Below are positions 10,901-16,447 of a stretch of 26,115 nt of DNA, piece by piece. Position numbers and translations under genes: made by a program. Where the stretch lies: contig CAZKXP010000004.1 of NCBI GenBank assembly GCA_964556955.1, positions 1 through 26,115 of the forward strand. The letters run 5' to 3'. This DNA is from UBA12078 sp964556955. GTDB lineage: Bacteria; Patescibacteriota; Dojkabacteria; SC72. Position 1 is the stretch's first letter. The number at the start of each line of letters is the position of its first letter. The notes under the pieces are model-generated. The model was given only the letters and a program-made list of their open reading frames with translations. It did no database searches and had not been told where the DNA came from.

Positions 10901-11091
10901 GCTACAACACATGCAGGATTACCAGCCGTAACGTTCAAACCCTCATATCCAGTATCATTTCTAACAATTTTACCTTGGAAATTGATTGTAGAATCATTAG
11001 CAGCAAAGGCCAAACTTGGTCCCAAGAGAAGAAGAGCTATTGCTGGAATGATTGAATTTTTTACTAGTTTTGGGCAGTTGTATTTTCTCAT
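1..11091 (-). CDS. Giant secreted multidomain surface protein, at least 3,697 residues (C-terminus outside window)
   Basis: The frame is open from an ATG at 11091 to the window edge; I checked each triplet and found no stop. Residues 1-30 are a signal peptide (basic start, hydrophobic core, AFA/AND cleavage, no lipobox Cys). Residues about 33-560 resemble phage-fibre or Patescibacteria adhesin stalks, with a GIGTSTPGAKLDI motif near 417 and two LxTDGGxFTYL repeats. A module at about 558-1660 contains a glycine-rich section (about 834-1067), five 69-72-residue propeller repeats (about 1134-1498) and a carbohydrate-binding-like beta-sandwich (about 1560-1657). A DVDGDGNCDHGD loop (1859-1872) looks calcium-binding. 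A LamG/concanavalin-like domain lies at about 2620-2834 (WHFVAMTY near 2747). A second module copy starts near 3046 and leaves the window. Adhesion or glycan binding is inferred; the architecture is seen directly. No anchor is visible because the C-terminus is missing. Confidence 0.9.
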   Translation of the reverse strand, partial: MRKYNCPKLVKNSIIPAIALLLLGPSLAFAANDSTINFQGKIVRNDTGYEGLNVTAGNPACVVAGNGNDTCDFQVQYFSASSGGTALLTEDFANVEIGQYNGAFTLSLGSDSTPTPGTYSTLEEMVKAVSDLYIELSFAPGGSGSFTETFSRMPIQASAYALKAKYASGANTAFQFDTAADDSGYTSPSAGMVYYDTTDDELKVYDGSTWGSLGGGTGSLFTDGGIFTYLTALTDHFVLGADSYTAIGSDTYSTYLSGLTSRAPLSFDMVAKRLTLTGNQAQSGLTVYSSYNSSGAWPVATIKAEGSNFDNVVLQLVQDGTGHILSLQKGSTEAFAFENPLTFYMHPRTDSPTVTENRLYNVNGTLYWNGSPVGGSSLWTDGGTFTYLSSTTDDVIIGGSTLGTAAFFFDVSTGNFGIGTSTPGAKLDIAGSSSSISNTTGDITITSDEAVVIKANDTAGDNLMEWQDSSSTILSLINQSGYAVFGSGTANTSAMLTLGASTGTVAQINLASGLDVAAPNTGDMWWNGTNLYFFDGSTSVDLLTAGGGGSEVLSSFGTVSNTGYLNVAHDTNSYSVVANGWICVDGSSNESCSGGKWKNITEADYTISHSLSNQWNDADSDGIIRSIVKLTNIELAPGINVGTGADGAITVASSTSINAAPSLITGRSCADGGDAVNYNITAFNVAGTEATLSSTPSSGCLNANDEVLIINLQGTTTAYTNTGNYETLRISSVVGTTVTFQTAKTKYYGDGAANDSNLGTSSGTQRVMLQRVPNYTNVTVNSGVNFTPTAWNGSKGGVMFFRASGAVSVNGSVNANASGYISGATVTGTNTYYGGGGGESFCSPAGAAGGTGTGGAGAGGGGGGQSSGNVGYCGGGGGGSTGSASLGGAGGGGSGHSAGGGGGYGTFGYGGPGYNANGANGGTNTSGNGGAVGNSPGGGGGGTYGVADLSKLYFGSAGGSGGVYSNSVTSGRGGFGGGIVIISADNMTVSGAVASNGGGGGSVNLCNSSYPWGGGGAGGAGGSVKISGNTILMGTSLVTASSGSGGNGCYNGSTGLVGGAGGVGRIAVYYGSSATGTTSPTATSSSVGYNSYGIYNSPVISTPNAQSYDALRWDASLNTYGKISVQTRSGNTDDPTNITDSFVWSKYDNTIPSASDTTSTNGRLPMGTSGKGDEAGVCSPTIILDGSTYKMWYIGYNGDWSNSSVYYATSTDGITWTKYDNTIPSTSDTTGTNGRLPVGTSGKGDADGITSVNVIKDGSTYKMWYTGYSGSTPRIYYATSSDGLTWTKYDNTIPSASDTTSTNGRIPLGTSGKGDDKWVFGANVIKDGSTYKMWYTGYQGLRFAIYYATSSDGLTWTKYNNTYPSASDTTGTNGQVPYGNTGKGDTNGALSPAVIYDGVQYRMWYEGSILGSRILYATSSDGLTWTKYDNSMPTDSDTTTTNGRIAEGLAGSGDEAGVSAPTVLQDGNNYRVWYEGYDSSDTYYCIYYASGVEITGEWEEWRPFESGTNYTTLESADTHTNWTGTNATVSEGDIGRDIDYFEDEDETTTTNITKMTSSTNGGYAEATISATNISNYDYLTLWVRASQTGNVLRIGIGESAATEQYEDITIDTGNVWQKVYWDLSDISASSRDAITKIRLTNYSTSSNTIYLDNVRAESLLSDGSGSSVSTTPNDYFQYRVIFTTTNLSYQPQLENISLAYNSGYRIVMYDANNTRLYNYSGGSEYLRLDVVASTGGTSSGGGGFINGLAVSHVEDGTDAIAFQFDTSVTFSDPTSKLLSVLNNGTEMMYLDADGNLYVAGTITAGNGFGVALVNNSGGTVTTRSLVTVDTTANNSFTTTTIAGMQGAMGVVQGVKMGSDVDGDGNCDHGDTCLVVFEGTTNVNLDNAASSSRGDYIYTSTTAGSGHAAASTEQTNGLVGVVTSIANAASGYVQMVFDAQNKVTADLYLNINIGLDKSAYRDMYNQLANDYAAMTDAERRGVVESGQSQSIMFDSFVDSLKMDSENSDIGVDGDSQRAGLWGGLDIDGTTTDIAGNRYFGSSTATLLVSKYYDRSQTGLQDQDSTAETLVDLGIDPNWYNGVSLQTATNLSTSYNGSLITVSGMYGTGSEHGYLDIVVTGTTVSGITANITSSDGSCSVTGASLTFGSAYSFTSGSCSSSTITIKPVRGDYNSGDRFRIASWYLEPTTSDDRGSERVFPVRSLIVASRDASNGYLTIINADTQRVWMKFTQSATGEMFGVASNSSMSSISMINGELSVGMNGSSATGMYSLQFHNDQVFKYNTSGKNLSNKVISDRNVANTYAVVNSNMALVSNIVNDVSSNVVWNKPTQNTTVTGWGWIQGDNSQDLQEVVYFPYLFSSSPTVNISQAGTRSAAPTALSDCGGTGSNWSYEQSVTGTPGIRTNQFTAALGSASGSYLYSSSTYYCYTWTATGQVSPKMAVAVAQGTIGTDGATTVINKTDVSVSNFDIGSQYANILRQNGVRLTSKGNLYIVAFDDTTGWNGVDVIYNAITLPSETSYNEKRSGVYSVGTVSGWGGGGPVILGTHTVNKIKYLYVSEGTSSIDKTSNTIFVGTDLGVSVIQEKQSGGATLADGGDEKNGSVQYYTKDYISEKMVGDIRGMWSLNGILTDSSIKANTLTNNGSVTYGTGVRGQGAVFSGSNYLSCTDVNCGGTTKLDIPNTGSVTWGAWIKTSRSDRRAIIAKDADVSGGRSYTFAIDQGKLYAEIFQGDGTVSVVQSTGKSINDDSWHFVAMTYTYVASGSSVVTFYVDGEKDYSISNVVGPIQDGSAPAAIGARAYVTNYLYFIGSIDEPFVTATALTSNQISLMYQEGLRALKGSHSSADTYNQLSGTSNDIRSILVSPDNRNMYVGTEGGGISKIDLTSSTRVNTYTTSTDPSTTTNNVETLSGRYYPLLSGDIGSSARLMGIDSDGNDSSGTYYSRTVSFDTATNRAYLWMSAYIDSTDPSSSITVSASNDGGDTYVTGTLVKTNTSGSVPEYEYSFTFPSSDKDYKVKFEIERGSSNKASTYVTGWGLAQMELSDGTVNGLFTEIGDSVANGDYLEVVHGQNTYNLVAQGWVFDETLDKWLSVSNNDNGVTQNLSNQWNDADSDGIIRSIVKATNIELRSGIGVGSGADGTVSISGSVNINTTNSITGRTCTDGGDAVNYNITAFNTLGTEATLSTTPSAGCLSSGDEVMIINLQGIYTAFTNAGNYETLKVASVSGDTVTFESAKTKYYGNNAGDDTNLGIAYGTQRVMLQRVPNYQNVTVNSGATFYPSAWNGVKGGVMFFRANGSVTVVGTISADGVGYLGGDTRGAYGGGDNNGRSGGEGGEAYCGNGGAGGAYLASGSAGAAGGGSSQTTGVGGAGYCGAGGGGNTAGAGSTTAGGAGGGGQGYQGAGGGGGYGTAGTGGAAGGVTGGTNSSGNGGAASVNAGGGGGGTYGTADLSKLLFGSGGGKGVDYEVAGDYLGDGGNGGGIVYLAANSLTVTGTISALGNAGEANTGGSYGAGGGGGAGGSILLTGNSLTIGTSLVRVTGGAAGSGQAQAGGVGGVGRIALTYFTSLSGTTMQTSQTTTSTVGYYSYGIYNSPVISTPNASTYDVLRWESALNTYGKISVQTRSGATTNPLDGTWEGWKPYTSGTNYTTLQSADTHTDFTGTNATVAEGDIGRDIDYFEDEDEVTTTNITKMTSSTNGGYAE
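6397..9425 (-). repeat. First copy of the duplicated module, with an extra five-repeat insert
   Basis: This is the upstream (N-terminal) copy of the module also seen at 1-1955. Residues run from about 558 to 1565 of the giant protein. Order: a GYLNVAH-type lead-in, the NQWNDADSDG motif, a beta-strand-rich part, a glycine-rich part with runs of four to eight Gly (about 7890-8590), the GIYNSPVISTPNA motif, then an insert of about 1.07 kb at 6615-7690 that is absent from the other copy, then the EDEDE motif. The coordinate offset between copies is about 7,465 before the insert and 6,396 after it, which gives the insert size directly. Confidence 0.85.
6600..7690 (-). repeat. Five tandem 69-72-residue beta-propeller-type repeats
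   Basis: Five protein repeats share the pattern WTKYDNTIPSASDTT, NGRxPxGTSGKGD, DGSTYKMWYTGY and YYATSSDGLTW. The Trp codons of the KMWY motif are at 7516, 7300, 7090, 6880 and 6673, so the spacings are 216, 210, 210 and 207 bases. The MWYTG plus ATSSDGLTW signature is typical of five-bladed propellers related to glycoside hydrolase families 43, 32 and 130. Family membership is inferred. I see no clear catalytic acid triad, so binding rather than hydrolysis is as likely. The last repeat is the most divergent (YRVWYEGY). Confidence 0.8.
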
Positions 11092-11153
11092 GTTTCTCAG
11101 GCAGTAAAAGTGTCCTTCTAAAAAGATATTTTAGGATTAACACCTATCGTAAA

Positions 11154-11182
11154 ATGATATGAAAAATTGGTCATTTTGTCAA
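11154..11182 (-). promoter_or_regulatory. Promoter of the giant surface-protein gene
   Basis: On the minus strand TTGACA (11177-11182) is followed by exactly 17 bases and then TATCAT (11154-11159), a near-consensus sigma-70 type promoter. Transcription would start near 11147, giving a leader of about 56 bases. The leader contains a hairpin with stem CTAAAA/TTTTAG. The only Shine-Dalgarno-like AAGGA lies about 20 bases or more upstream of the ATG, too far to serve it, so initiation may not depend on a Shine-Dalgarno sequence. Confidence 0.7.
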
Positions 11183-11263
11183 AGATTTGAGAGGTTAAAT
11201 TTTTCATTAAAAAAGCCTTGCTGTATCTAGATATTCTCACATATCAAAGAGTACAATTGAACT

Positions 11264-12100
11264 ATGAAGAAACACACCTCAACAACCATCGATGTGATGG
11301 AGAAAAAAGTCCGGATATTACAGGCAGATGGCACCGAATACATATCTTTAACTGATTTAGCGAAATATCAAAACGCTTCCGACCCTTCTTTTACCATCAA
11401 GAACTGGCTGAGACGTATCCCAACTATGGAATATATTGGTTTGTGGGAGAAACTAAATAATAATAATTTTAATTTGATCGAATTTGACCAAATTAAAACT
11501 GAGTACGGGAGAAACTCTTTCTCTATGTCACCTACTCAATGGATAAAAAGAACCAATGCAAAAGGGATTATTTCTAAAGCTGGAAAATACAGTACTGGAA
11601 CATTTGCACATCCAGATATAGCATTTGAATTTGCTAGTTGGTTAAGTCCCGAGTTTAAGCTATACTTAATAACAGAGTTTGAGAGACTAAAGAAAAGCGA
11701 GTCATATCAAGCAAAAGTAGCCTGGAGTGTAAGACGAGAGTTAGCAAAAACCAACTATCTGATACATACAGAAGCGATGAAAGAGAACATCGTTCCTACT
11801 CTCACAGAAAAACAGAAGTTGTTTATCTACGCCAATGAAGCAGATGTCCTAAATGTCGCCCTTTTTGGTATGACTGCAAAAGAATGGAAGGTTGATAACC
11901 CAGAATCTTGTGGAAATATTAGAGATTATGCCTCCATACAACAATTAATTATACTGGTCAATCTTGAAAATCTAAACGCTAGCATGATCGAAGATGGCAT
12001 ACCTCAGTCAAAGAGATTAGTAAAACTAAACGATACTGCTAGAAAACAAACCTTCACCTTGAGCACAAAGGACGCAAGAGCAAGAGAGTATCTAAGATAG
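11264..12100 (+). CDS. KilA-N domain protein (278 aa)
   Basis: The protein matches the widespread family of about 270-residue KilA-N proteins. The N-terminal half has the KilA-N features: the EYISLTDLAKY start, a TIKNWLRR segment and the closing FAHPDIAFEFASWLSPEF motif followed by a helix. The C-terminal half has the family's YANEADVLNVALFGMTAKEW and GNIRDYASIQQL segments. KilA-N is a DNA-binding fold known from phage P1 KilA and large DNA viruses; in bacteria the role of this family is unclear and many members sit near mobile DNA. It is the only plus-strand gene here, divergent from the giant gene and convergent with leuS. No Shine-Dalgarno sequence precedes the ATG. The second Met (residue 12) is an alternative start. 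Its isolation and strand suggest an accessory gene, which is inference. Confidence 0.85.
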   Translation: MKKHTSTTIDVMEKKVRILQADGTEYISLTDLAKYQNASDPSFTIKNWLRRIPTMEYIGLWEKLNNNNFNLIEFDQIKTEYGRNSFSMSPTQWIKRTNAKGIISKAGKYSTGTFAHPDIAFEFASWLSPEFKLYLITEFERLKKSESYQAKVAWSVRRELAKTNYLIHTEAMKENIVPTLTEKQKLFIYANEADVLNVALFGMTAKEWKVDNPESCGNIRDYASIQQLIILVNLENLNASMIEDGIPQSKRLVKLNDTARKQTFTLSTKDARAREYLR

Positions 12101-14536
12101 CTATATGACAACATTTATTATCTTACCCGGAACATATATGAATTTCTTAATATCTTCATTTTTGAAGTACGCCATAAATGTCGCTTCTGACAACACTTTA
12201 TCTCTGATCACATTTTCGGGATCATTTATACCAACAACAACCCTCCCCCTAACCCTACCATTAACTTGCACAGGTACTTCAATAGTATCTTCCTGCAAAA
12301 GATCCTTTTCAATATTCGGCCATACATTTTCGAGCACACTCTCCTCGTGTCCGATTAGGCTCCAAAGTTCCTCCGCCATATGGGGAAGTGATGGAGCTAT
12401 TACTAGGACTAGCTTTTCAATATCCTCCTCGCTAAATCCAGCATTGTTGAATTCATTGTAAAATTCCATCAACGCAGAGATACTTGTATTGAATTTTAAT
12501 CCTAATATATTTTGCTCTACCCTGTTTACGAGCTTAGCCACCGCCCTATGCGCCTTCTCATCAGAGATATCTTGCTTTTTATCCCAAGCATTAAGTATGA
12601 AATCGTAGTACTTAGATACGAATCTCTTTACCCCATTGATTGTTTCAGAACTCCAAGCCACATCTCCCTCATATGGCCCCATGAACATCATGTACGCCCT
12701 AACTACATCTGCACCATATTTTTCAATCAATGGGTCTGGCGTAATGACATTATCGAGTGATTTTGACATCTTAACACCACCTTCTCCAAGTACCATCCCA
12801 TGGATTGTTCTCTTCTGGTATGGCTCTGGTGTTGGTACTAGACCTTGATCATACAAGAATTTATGCCAAAATCTAGAATACAAAAGATGTAAAGTAACAT
12901 GCTCAGAACCTCCCTCATAGTGGTCTACAGGCCCCCAATACCTCATTAAATCTTGAGAAGCGAATTCTTTTGTATTATGTGGATCCATATACCTTAAGAA
13001 ATACCAGCTAGATCCTGCCCAATTGGGCATTGTGTCCGTCTCTCTCTTCGCACCACCTCCACACTTAGGGCACTTAGTATTTACCCAATCCGTCATTGCT
13101 GCCAATGGAGATTCTCCCGTACCCGAAGGCTCATATTCTTCTACATACGGAAGTTCAACTGGAAGTTGATCTTCAGGAACTGCTACCGCACCGCACTTTG
13201 GACAATGAATTATCGGTATTGGTTCTCCCCAATAGTGTTGTCTTGAGAAGATCCAATCTTGTAAATGATACCTTCTAACAGTATCACCAATGCCCTTTTC
13301 TTTGATATATTCCGCTGCTTGCAGCATAGCCTCTGGACTGCTAAGATTGTCCATGAAGCCCGAATTGTAAACAATTCCATCACCCTCATAGACATTCTCA
13401 ACTTTTACGATCTCTTTTCTGTCTCCACTGGGCCCTTCAATTACCCTGATAACCGGTAAGTTGAATTTTTGAGCGAATTCGAAGTCTCTCTTGTCATGCG
13501 CAGGCACCCCTACGACCATGCCCGTGCCAACCGTTGCTAATACAAAGTCCGCAGCGTATATTGGCAATCTCTGACCGGAGATGCTATTTAAACAATAAAG
13601 CCCCGTGAACGCACCCGTCTTATCTTTTCCCTCACTTATTCTCTCCAGATCAGAGCGTTTTTTAGTCTTTTCAATATACGCAACAACATCTCTCCTATTC
13701 CCTTCTGGCATACTATCTAAAAGCTCCTGAAGTATTGGATGCTCTGGAGCAACTACTACAAAAGTAGCCCCAAACTGAGTATCTGGCCTTGTTGTCGAAA
13801 CTTGCAAATACTTGTCGGTACCCTCCACCTGGTATTTAATATCGTACCAAGTCTTAGCGTCTATCCAGTTCCTCTGCCTTGCCTTCACACTTTCCCAATA
13901 GTCTGTTAAATCAAGATCTTTGTCTAATTTGTCTGCATATTCCGTAATCTTCAAAACCCATTGATTCATCTCTTTTTTCTCAACAGGTTCCCCGCATCTC
14001 TCATGTTTTCCATCAACAACCTCTTCGTTTGCGCAACCTTCCTTACATTTCGGACACCAGTTAATTGGTTTCACTGCTTTGTATGCCAAACCTTTTTCAA
14101 ACAGCTTAACAAATATCCACTGTGTCCATCTGTAATATTCTGGGTCAGTAGTATTAACCTCCCGACTCCAATCAAAAGACAAACCTAAGCTTTTTAATTG
14201 TCTTCTAAAGGTATCAATATTTTCTTTTGTAATATCTTGAGGAGCTCTTTTTACCTTAATAGCATAGTTTTCTGTAGGCAAACCAAATGCATCCCACCCC
14301 ATTGGGAACATAACATTTTCACCCTTCATTCTTCGAAGTCGTGCAATGGCATCAAACATCGAGTAGTTCCTTGTATGCCCCATGTGCATACTATCACCTG
14401 ATGGATACGGGAATTCTACTAGTAGGTAATATTTCTTTCTTGTCTCGTCGAGGTCTTTACCCTCGTATTTTAGCTCAGAGAACCATTTGTCTTGCCACTT
14501 CTTTTCGAAGGACTTTGGGTTGTAGGTTCTGTCCAT
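12101..14536 (-). CDS. leuS: Leucyl-tRNA synthetase (811 aa)
   Basis: Class Ia synthetase that charges tRNA-Leu with leucine using ATP. The HIGH signature appears as HMGH (residues 51-54, after PYPSGDSM) and KMSKS is at about 589-593. Between them lies the CP1 editing domain with a TTRPDTQFGAT segment and the conserved GTGMVVGVPAHD region. Three Cys-rich knuckles are visible: CPKCKEGC near 160, CPKCGAVAVP near 445 and CPKCGG near 491. The C-terminal VQVNGRVRGR motif is the usual end of bacterial LeuRS. The length is slightly short but normal. No Shine-Dalgarno sequence precedes the ATG. The TAG stop lies directly against the TAG of the KilA-N gene on the other strand, with no space for a terminator. 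Confidence 0.97.
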   Translation of the reverse strand: MDRTYNPKSFEKKWQDKWFSELKYEGKDLDETRKKYYLLVEFPYPSGDSMHMGHTRNYSMFDAIARLRRMKGENVMFPMGWDAFGLPTENYAIKVKRAPQDITKENIDTFRRQLKSLGLSFDWSREVNTTDPEYYRWTQWIFVKLFEKGLAYKAVKPINWCPKCKEGCANEEVVDGKHERCGEPVEKKEMNQWVLKITEYADKLDKDLDLTDYWESVKARQRNWIDAKTWYDIKYQVEGTDKYLQVSTTRPDTQFGATFVVVAPEHPILQELLDSMPEGNRRDVVAYIEKTKKRSDLERISEGKDKTGAFTGLYCLNSISGQRLPIYAADFVLATVGTGMVVGVPAHDKRDFEFAQKFNLPVIRVIEGPSGDRKEIVKVENVYEGDGIVYNSGFMDNLSSPEAMLQAAEYIKEKGIGDTVRRYHLQDWIFSRQHYWGEPIPIIHCPKCGAVAVPEDQLPVELPYVEEYEPSGTGESPLAAMTDWVNTKCPKCGGGAKRETDTMPNWAGSSWYFLRYMDPHNTKEFASQDLMRYWGPVDHYEGGSEHVTLHLLYSRFWHKFLYDQGLVPTPEPYQKRTIHGMVLGEGGVKMSKSLDNVITPDPLIEKYGADVVRAYMMFMGPYEGDVAWSSETINGVKRFVSKYYDFILNAWDKKQDISDEKAHRAVAKLVNRVEQNILGLKFNTSISALMEFYNEFNNAGFSEEDIEKLVLVIAPSLPHMAEELWSLIGHEESVLENVWPNIEKDLLQEDTIEVPVQVNGRVRGRVVVGINDPENVIRDKVLSEATFMAYFKNEDIKKFIYVPGKIINVVI

Positions 14537-14642
14537 GGGTTGTAAGAAAGAATTTAATGTATGTATTTTACTAGAAAAAAAGTTGTATTGGAAGAACAGT
14601 ATTTTCGAATTATGAAACTACTCCGTGGAACAAACACCCCCG

Positions 14643-14871
14643 AGACGCTTCGCTGTATCCAAAACATATACAGTGAAAGAGACTATATGGGTTTTTGAAA
14701 ATATTTAATCTTTTTATGGGATAAAATCATCGAAATAACCCTCCACTCTGTTTAAGGATATCCTCAAAATTTCCAATCTCGGGAGATTTAAAGCATTATA
14801 GTTTTGTGAAATCAGCTTAAAACCCATATAGTCACAGTCTGGGAGCGGGTTTTGGATACAGCGAAGCGTCT
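14643..14871. repeat. 229-bp element with 23-bp perfect inverted ends and a nested 15-bp inverted repeat
   Basis: The 23 bases at 14643-14665 (core GACGCTTCGCTGTATCC) recur exactly inverted at 14849-14871. Inside, 14681-14695 (core ACTATATGGGTTTT) recurs inverted at 14819-14833. The linking arms (14666-14680 and 14834-14848) do not pair, and the centre of about 120 bases is AT-rich with no convincing gene. The gap 14537-14891 between leuS and the tRNAs holds nothing else I can support. It could be a small non-autonomous element (MITE-like), a structured RNA or a chromosomal palindrome. I see no target-site duplication in the immediate flanks. Confidence 0.75.
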
Positions 14872-14891
14872 TGGTCTTGTATAATATTGTA

Positions 14892-14965
14892 TGGACCTGA
14901 GGGGATTCGAACCCCTGACCCCATCACTGCCAGCGATGTGCTCTAACCAGCTGAGCTACAGGCCC
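14892..14965 (-). tRNA. tRNA-Ala, anticodon GGC
   Basis: The minus strand folds into a complete cloverleaf of 74 nt: a 7-bp acceptor stem starting GGGCCTG, a GCTC/GAGC D stem, an anticodon loop CTGGCAG, a T arm AGGGG-TTCGAAT-CCCCT and discriminator A. The acceptor carries the G3:U70 wobble that identifies alanine tRNA. The 3' CCA is not encoded. It follows the other tRNA-Ala by 11 bases and is probably co-transcribed with it. Confidence 0.95.
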
Positions 14966-14976
14966 AAATATATCTA

Positions 14977-15050
14977 TGGACTCAGCCGGAGTCGAACCGG
15001 CGATCTTCTCAATGCGAATGAGATGTTCTAGCCAACTGAACTATGAGCCC
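14977..15050 (-). tRNA. tRNA-Ala, anticodon CGC
   Basis: The minus strand forms a 74-nt cloverleaf: acceptor GGGCTCA/TGAGTCC with G3:U70, D stem GTTC/GAAC, a perfect anticodon stem TCTCA/TGAGA with loop TTCGCAT, T arm GCCGG-TTCGACT-CCGGC and discriminator A. Anticodon CGC with the alanine G3:U70 identity pair makes it a GCG decoder. CCA is not encoded. Confidence 0.93.
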
Positions 15051-15058
15051 ACACACCC

Positions 15059-15064
15059 ATTATA
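15059..15064 (-). promoter_or_regulatory. Candidate -10 box for the tRNA-Ala pair
   Basis: A perfect TATAAT lies just upstream of tRNA-Ala(CGC). The predicted start (about 15052-15053) would be only two or three bases before the mature 5' end at 15050, so the 5' leader would be minimal. The -35 region at 17 bases spacing is poor (TTCAAT, overlapping the end of the M23 gene). Confidence 0.45.
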
Positions 15065-15079
15065 CTAGAACTCTCTCTG

Positions 15080-16414
15080 TTATTGAATATATGGCGCAGG
15101 GTTGATCCTGTTTGATACAGAGGCCCCTCTTCTCAGCTCGAAATGGGTATGTACACCATATGCAACACCCGTAGCCCCTACTACACCCAAAGCCTGTCCC
15201 TTGGCCACATACTGCCCTGCAGAGACTGATAGGCTTGCCATATGGGCATTCAATATTGTATAGCCATTACCACAATCCACATGAGCATAGTTGCCATAAC
15301 CTCCATAGCTGGTCCCCCAATAGCCCCATCCAGCGCTAATTACAGTACCCGCACAAGCAGCAACAACACTTGGCCTAGCACCACCAGTTGGGTAGAAGTC
15401 CATACCATAGTGCCCTGCGTAATAGCCTCTGGACATGGCATAAGCACCATTCATTACAGACCCTAAGAACCTCCCCACATTTGGATCTGCTGTAGTTTGT
15501 GTATATGCAATCGAAGACTGCTTATATGAAGTAGGAGTACTCGAGGTAGTCTTTGCTATTACCACAACAGGCATCTCCCCATTTGGGATGAACATCTCTT
15601 CCCCCACAGTCAATGTATATGGAGCCTCTAGCCAGTTGAAATCAACGATGTCAGCTGCAGCTGCAGAATACTTCTTCGCAAGGCTTTCTACCGTATCTCC
15701 CTTTGCAATCTTTACAACTACACCATCCTGTGGAGGTATTTCCAATGTCTCTCCAACTTTTAAGTAGTTAGAAGATGACATGTTATTTGCCCAGAGAATA
15801 GTTTGTACACTAATATTGAAATTCTCTGCGATTGTACTCATCGTATCTCCCCTTTTTACAACATACTGCTCTGTTGTTGTTCGTGCACGATCTTTAGGAA
15901 CAAGAGTGTTGAGGGTAGCGTTCATAACTATGGTATCTGATTCGGGCACACCTATGCTGTCTAATTTGTCTGCACTAGCCTCAATTACTACCGGCTTCCG
16001 ATATATGTATGATATAACAAGAATGAAAACGATAAATGTTAATGCTACCTGTAATGCAGATCTCAAGAAGGTACCCCTTCCCCAGAACATCCGTTTGATA
16101 ATTTTGTCCTTAAAAACATCTATAAAATCATCCAGAATATCAAACAAAACAGAGATTAGAACAAGCATTATTCTAAATCTTGAAGATACGAACCCTACAA
16201 GATCTATGACAAACGCTAAAAAATCCTTTTTCCTACCATGCACTTCAAAAAAATTCTGGAGTTTTCTTTTAAATTCATTCCAAAGGCTCCTCTGCTCTAT
16301 CTCTTCATCAAGAAACAAGAATTGGTCTGAGTTACTACCAGGCTGATTAAGTGTTAGATCTTTAAAGCTTAGGCCCGCAACATTTCTATTTTGGTTAACA
16401 CTATCTTCTTCCAT
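15080..16414 (-). CDS. Membrane-anchored LysM / M23 peptidase (444 aa)
   Basis: Predicted zinc endopeptidase that cleaves peptidoglycan cross-bridges outside the membrane. The first 110 residues are a charged, partly hydrophobic cytoplasmic or membrane-associated region (a hydrophobic stretch at about 64-100). A clear transmembrane helix follows at about 117-138. LysM domains (peptidoglycan binding) are at about 184-227 and 233-276, each with the GDT motif. The M23 domain at about 325-430 has all expected ligands: H335 and D339 (HxxxD), H391, and H422/H424 (HxH). It is therefore likely active in wall growth or division. It lies 33 bases after rho, so it may be co-transcribed, but an extended -10 promoter also fits in that gap. 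The long hydrophobic N-terminal region is unusual for M23 enzymes. Confidence 0.93.
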   Translation of the reverse strand: MEEDSVNQNRNVAGLSFKDLTLNQPGSNSDQFLFLDEEIEQRSLWNEFKRKLQNFFEVHGRKKDFLAFVIDLVGFVSSRFRIMLVLISVLFDILDDFIDVFKDKIIKRMFWGRGTFLRSALQVALTFIVFILVISYIYRKPVVIEASADKLDSIGVPESDTIVMNATLNTLVPKDRARTTTEQYVVKRGDTMSTIAENFNISVQTILWANNMSSSNYLKVGETLEIPPQDGVVVKIAKGDTVESLAKKYSAAAADIVDFNWLEAPYTLTVGEEMFIPNGEMPVVVIAKTTSSTPTSYKQSSIAYTQTTADPNVGRFLGSVMNGAYAMSRGYYAGHYGMDFYPTGGARPSVVAACAGTVISAGWGYWGTSYGGYGNYAHVDCGNGYTILNAHMASLSVSAGQYVAKGQALGVVGATGVAYGVHTHFELRRGASVSNRINPAPYIQ

Positions 16415-16433
16415 AATTGGATTGATAGGTACT

Positions 16434-16442
16434 ATTATATCA
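16434..16442 (-). promoter_or_regulatory. Extended -10 promoter candidate for the M23 gene
   Basis: TGATATAAT, an exact extended -10 element, sits in the 33-base gap between rho and the M23 gene. The predicted start near 16427 would leave a leader of about a dozen bases without a Shine-Dalgarno sequence. No good -35 box is present. Confidence 0.4.
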
Positions 16443-16447
16443 GTAAC

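Noticed and set aside
9300..11000. Prophage tail-fibre gene
   Set aside because: The stalk motifs are fibre-like, but the protein has a signal peptide and there are no phage structural, packaging or lysis genes nearby.
1..11091. Many short frames on both strands (for example 907-1170, 6331-6702 and a His-rich frame at 8343-8690)
   Set aside because: They are shadows of the single giant minus-strand frame; the poly-His and poly-Thr composition is simply the antisense or shifted reading of Gly-rich codons.
1..11091. Recoded genetic code (TGA as Gly or Trp) as explanation for the apparent lack of a long gene at the left
   Set aside because: The standard code gives an uninterrupted frame; no in-frame TGA occurs in the giant gene, and Trp is always TGG.
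14643..14871. Insertion sequence
   Set aside because: The element is too short for a transposase and no flanking target duplication is visible, so only a small inverted-repeat element is claimed.
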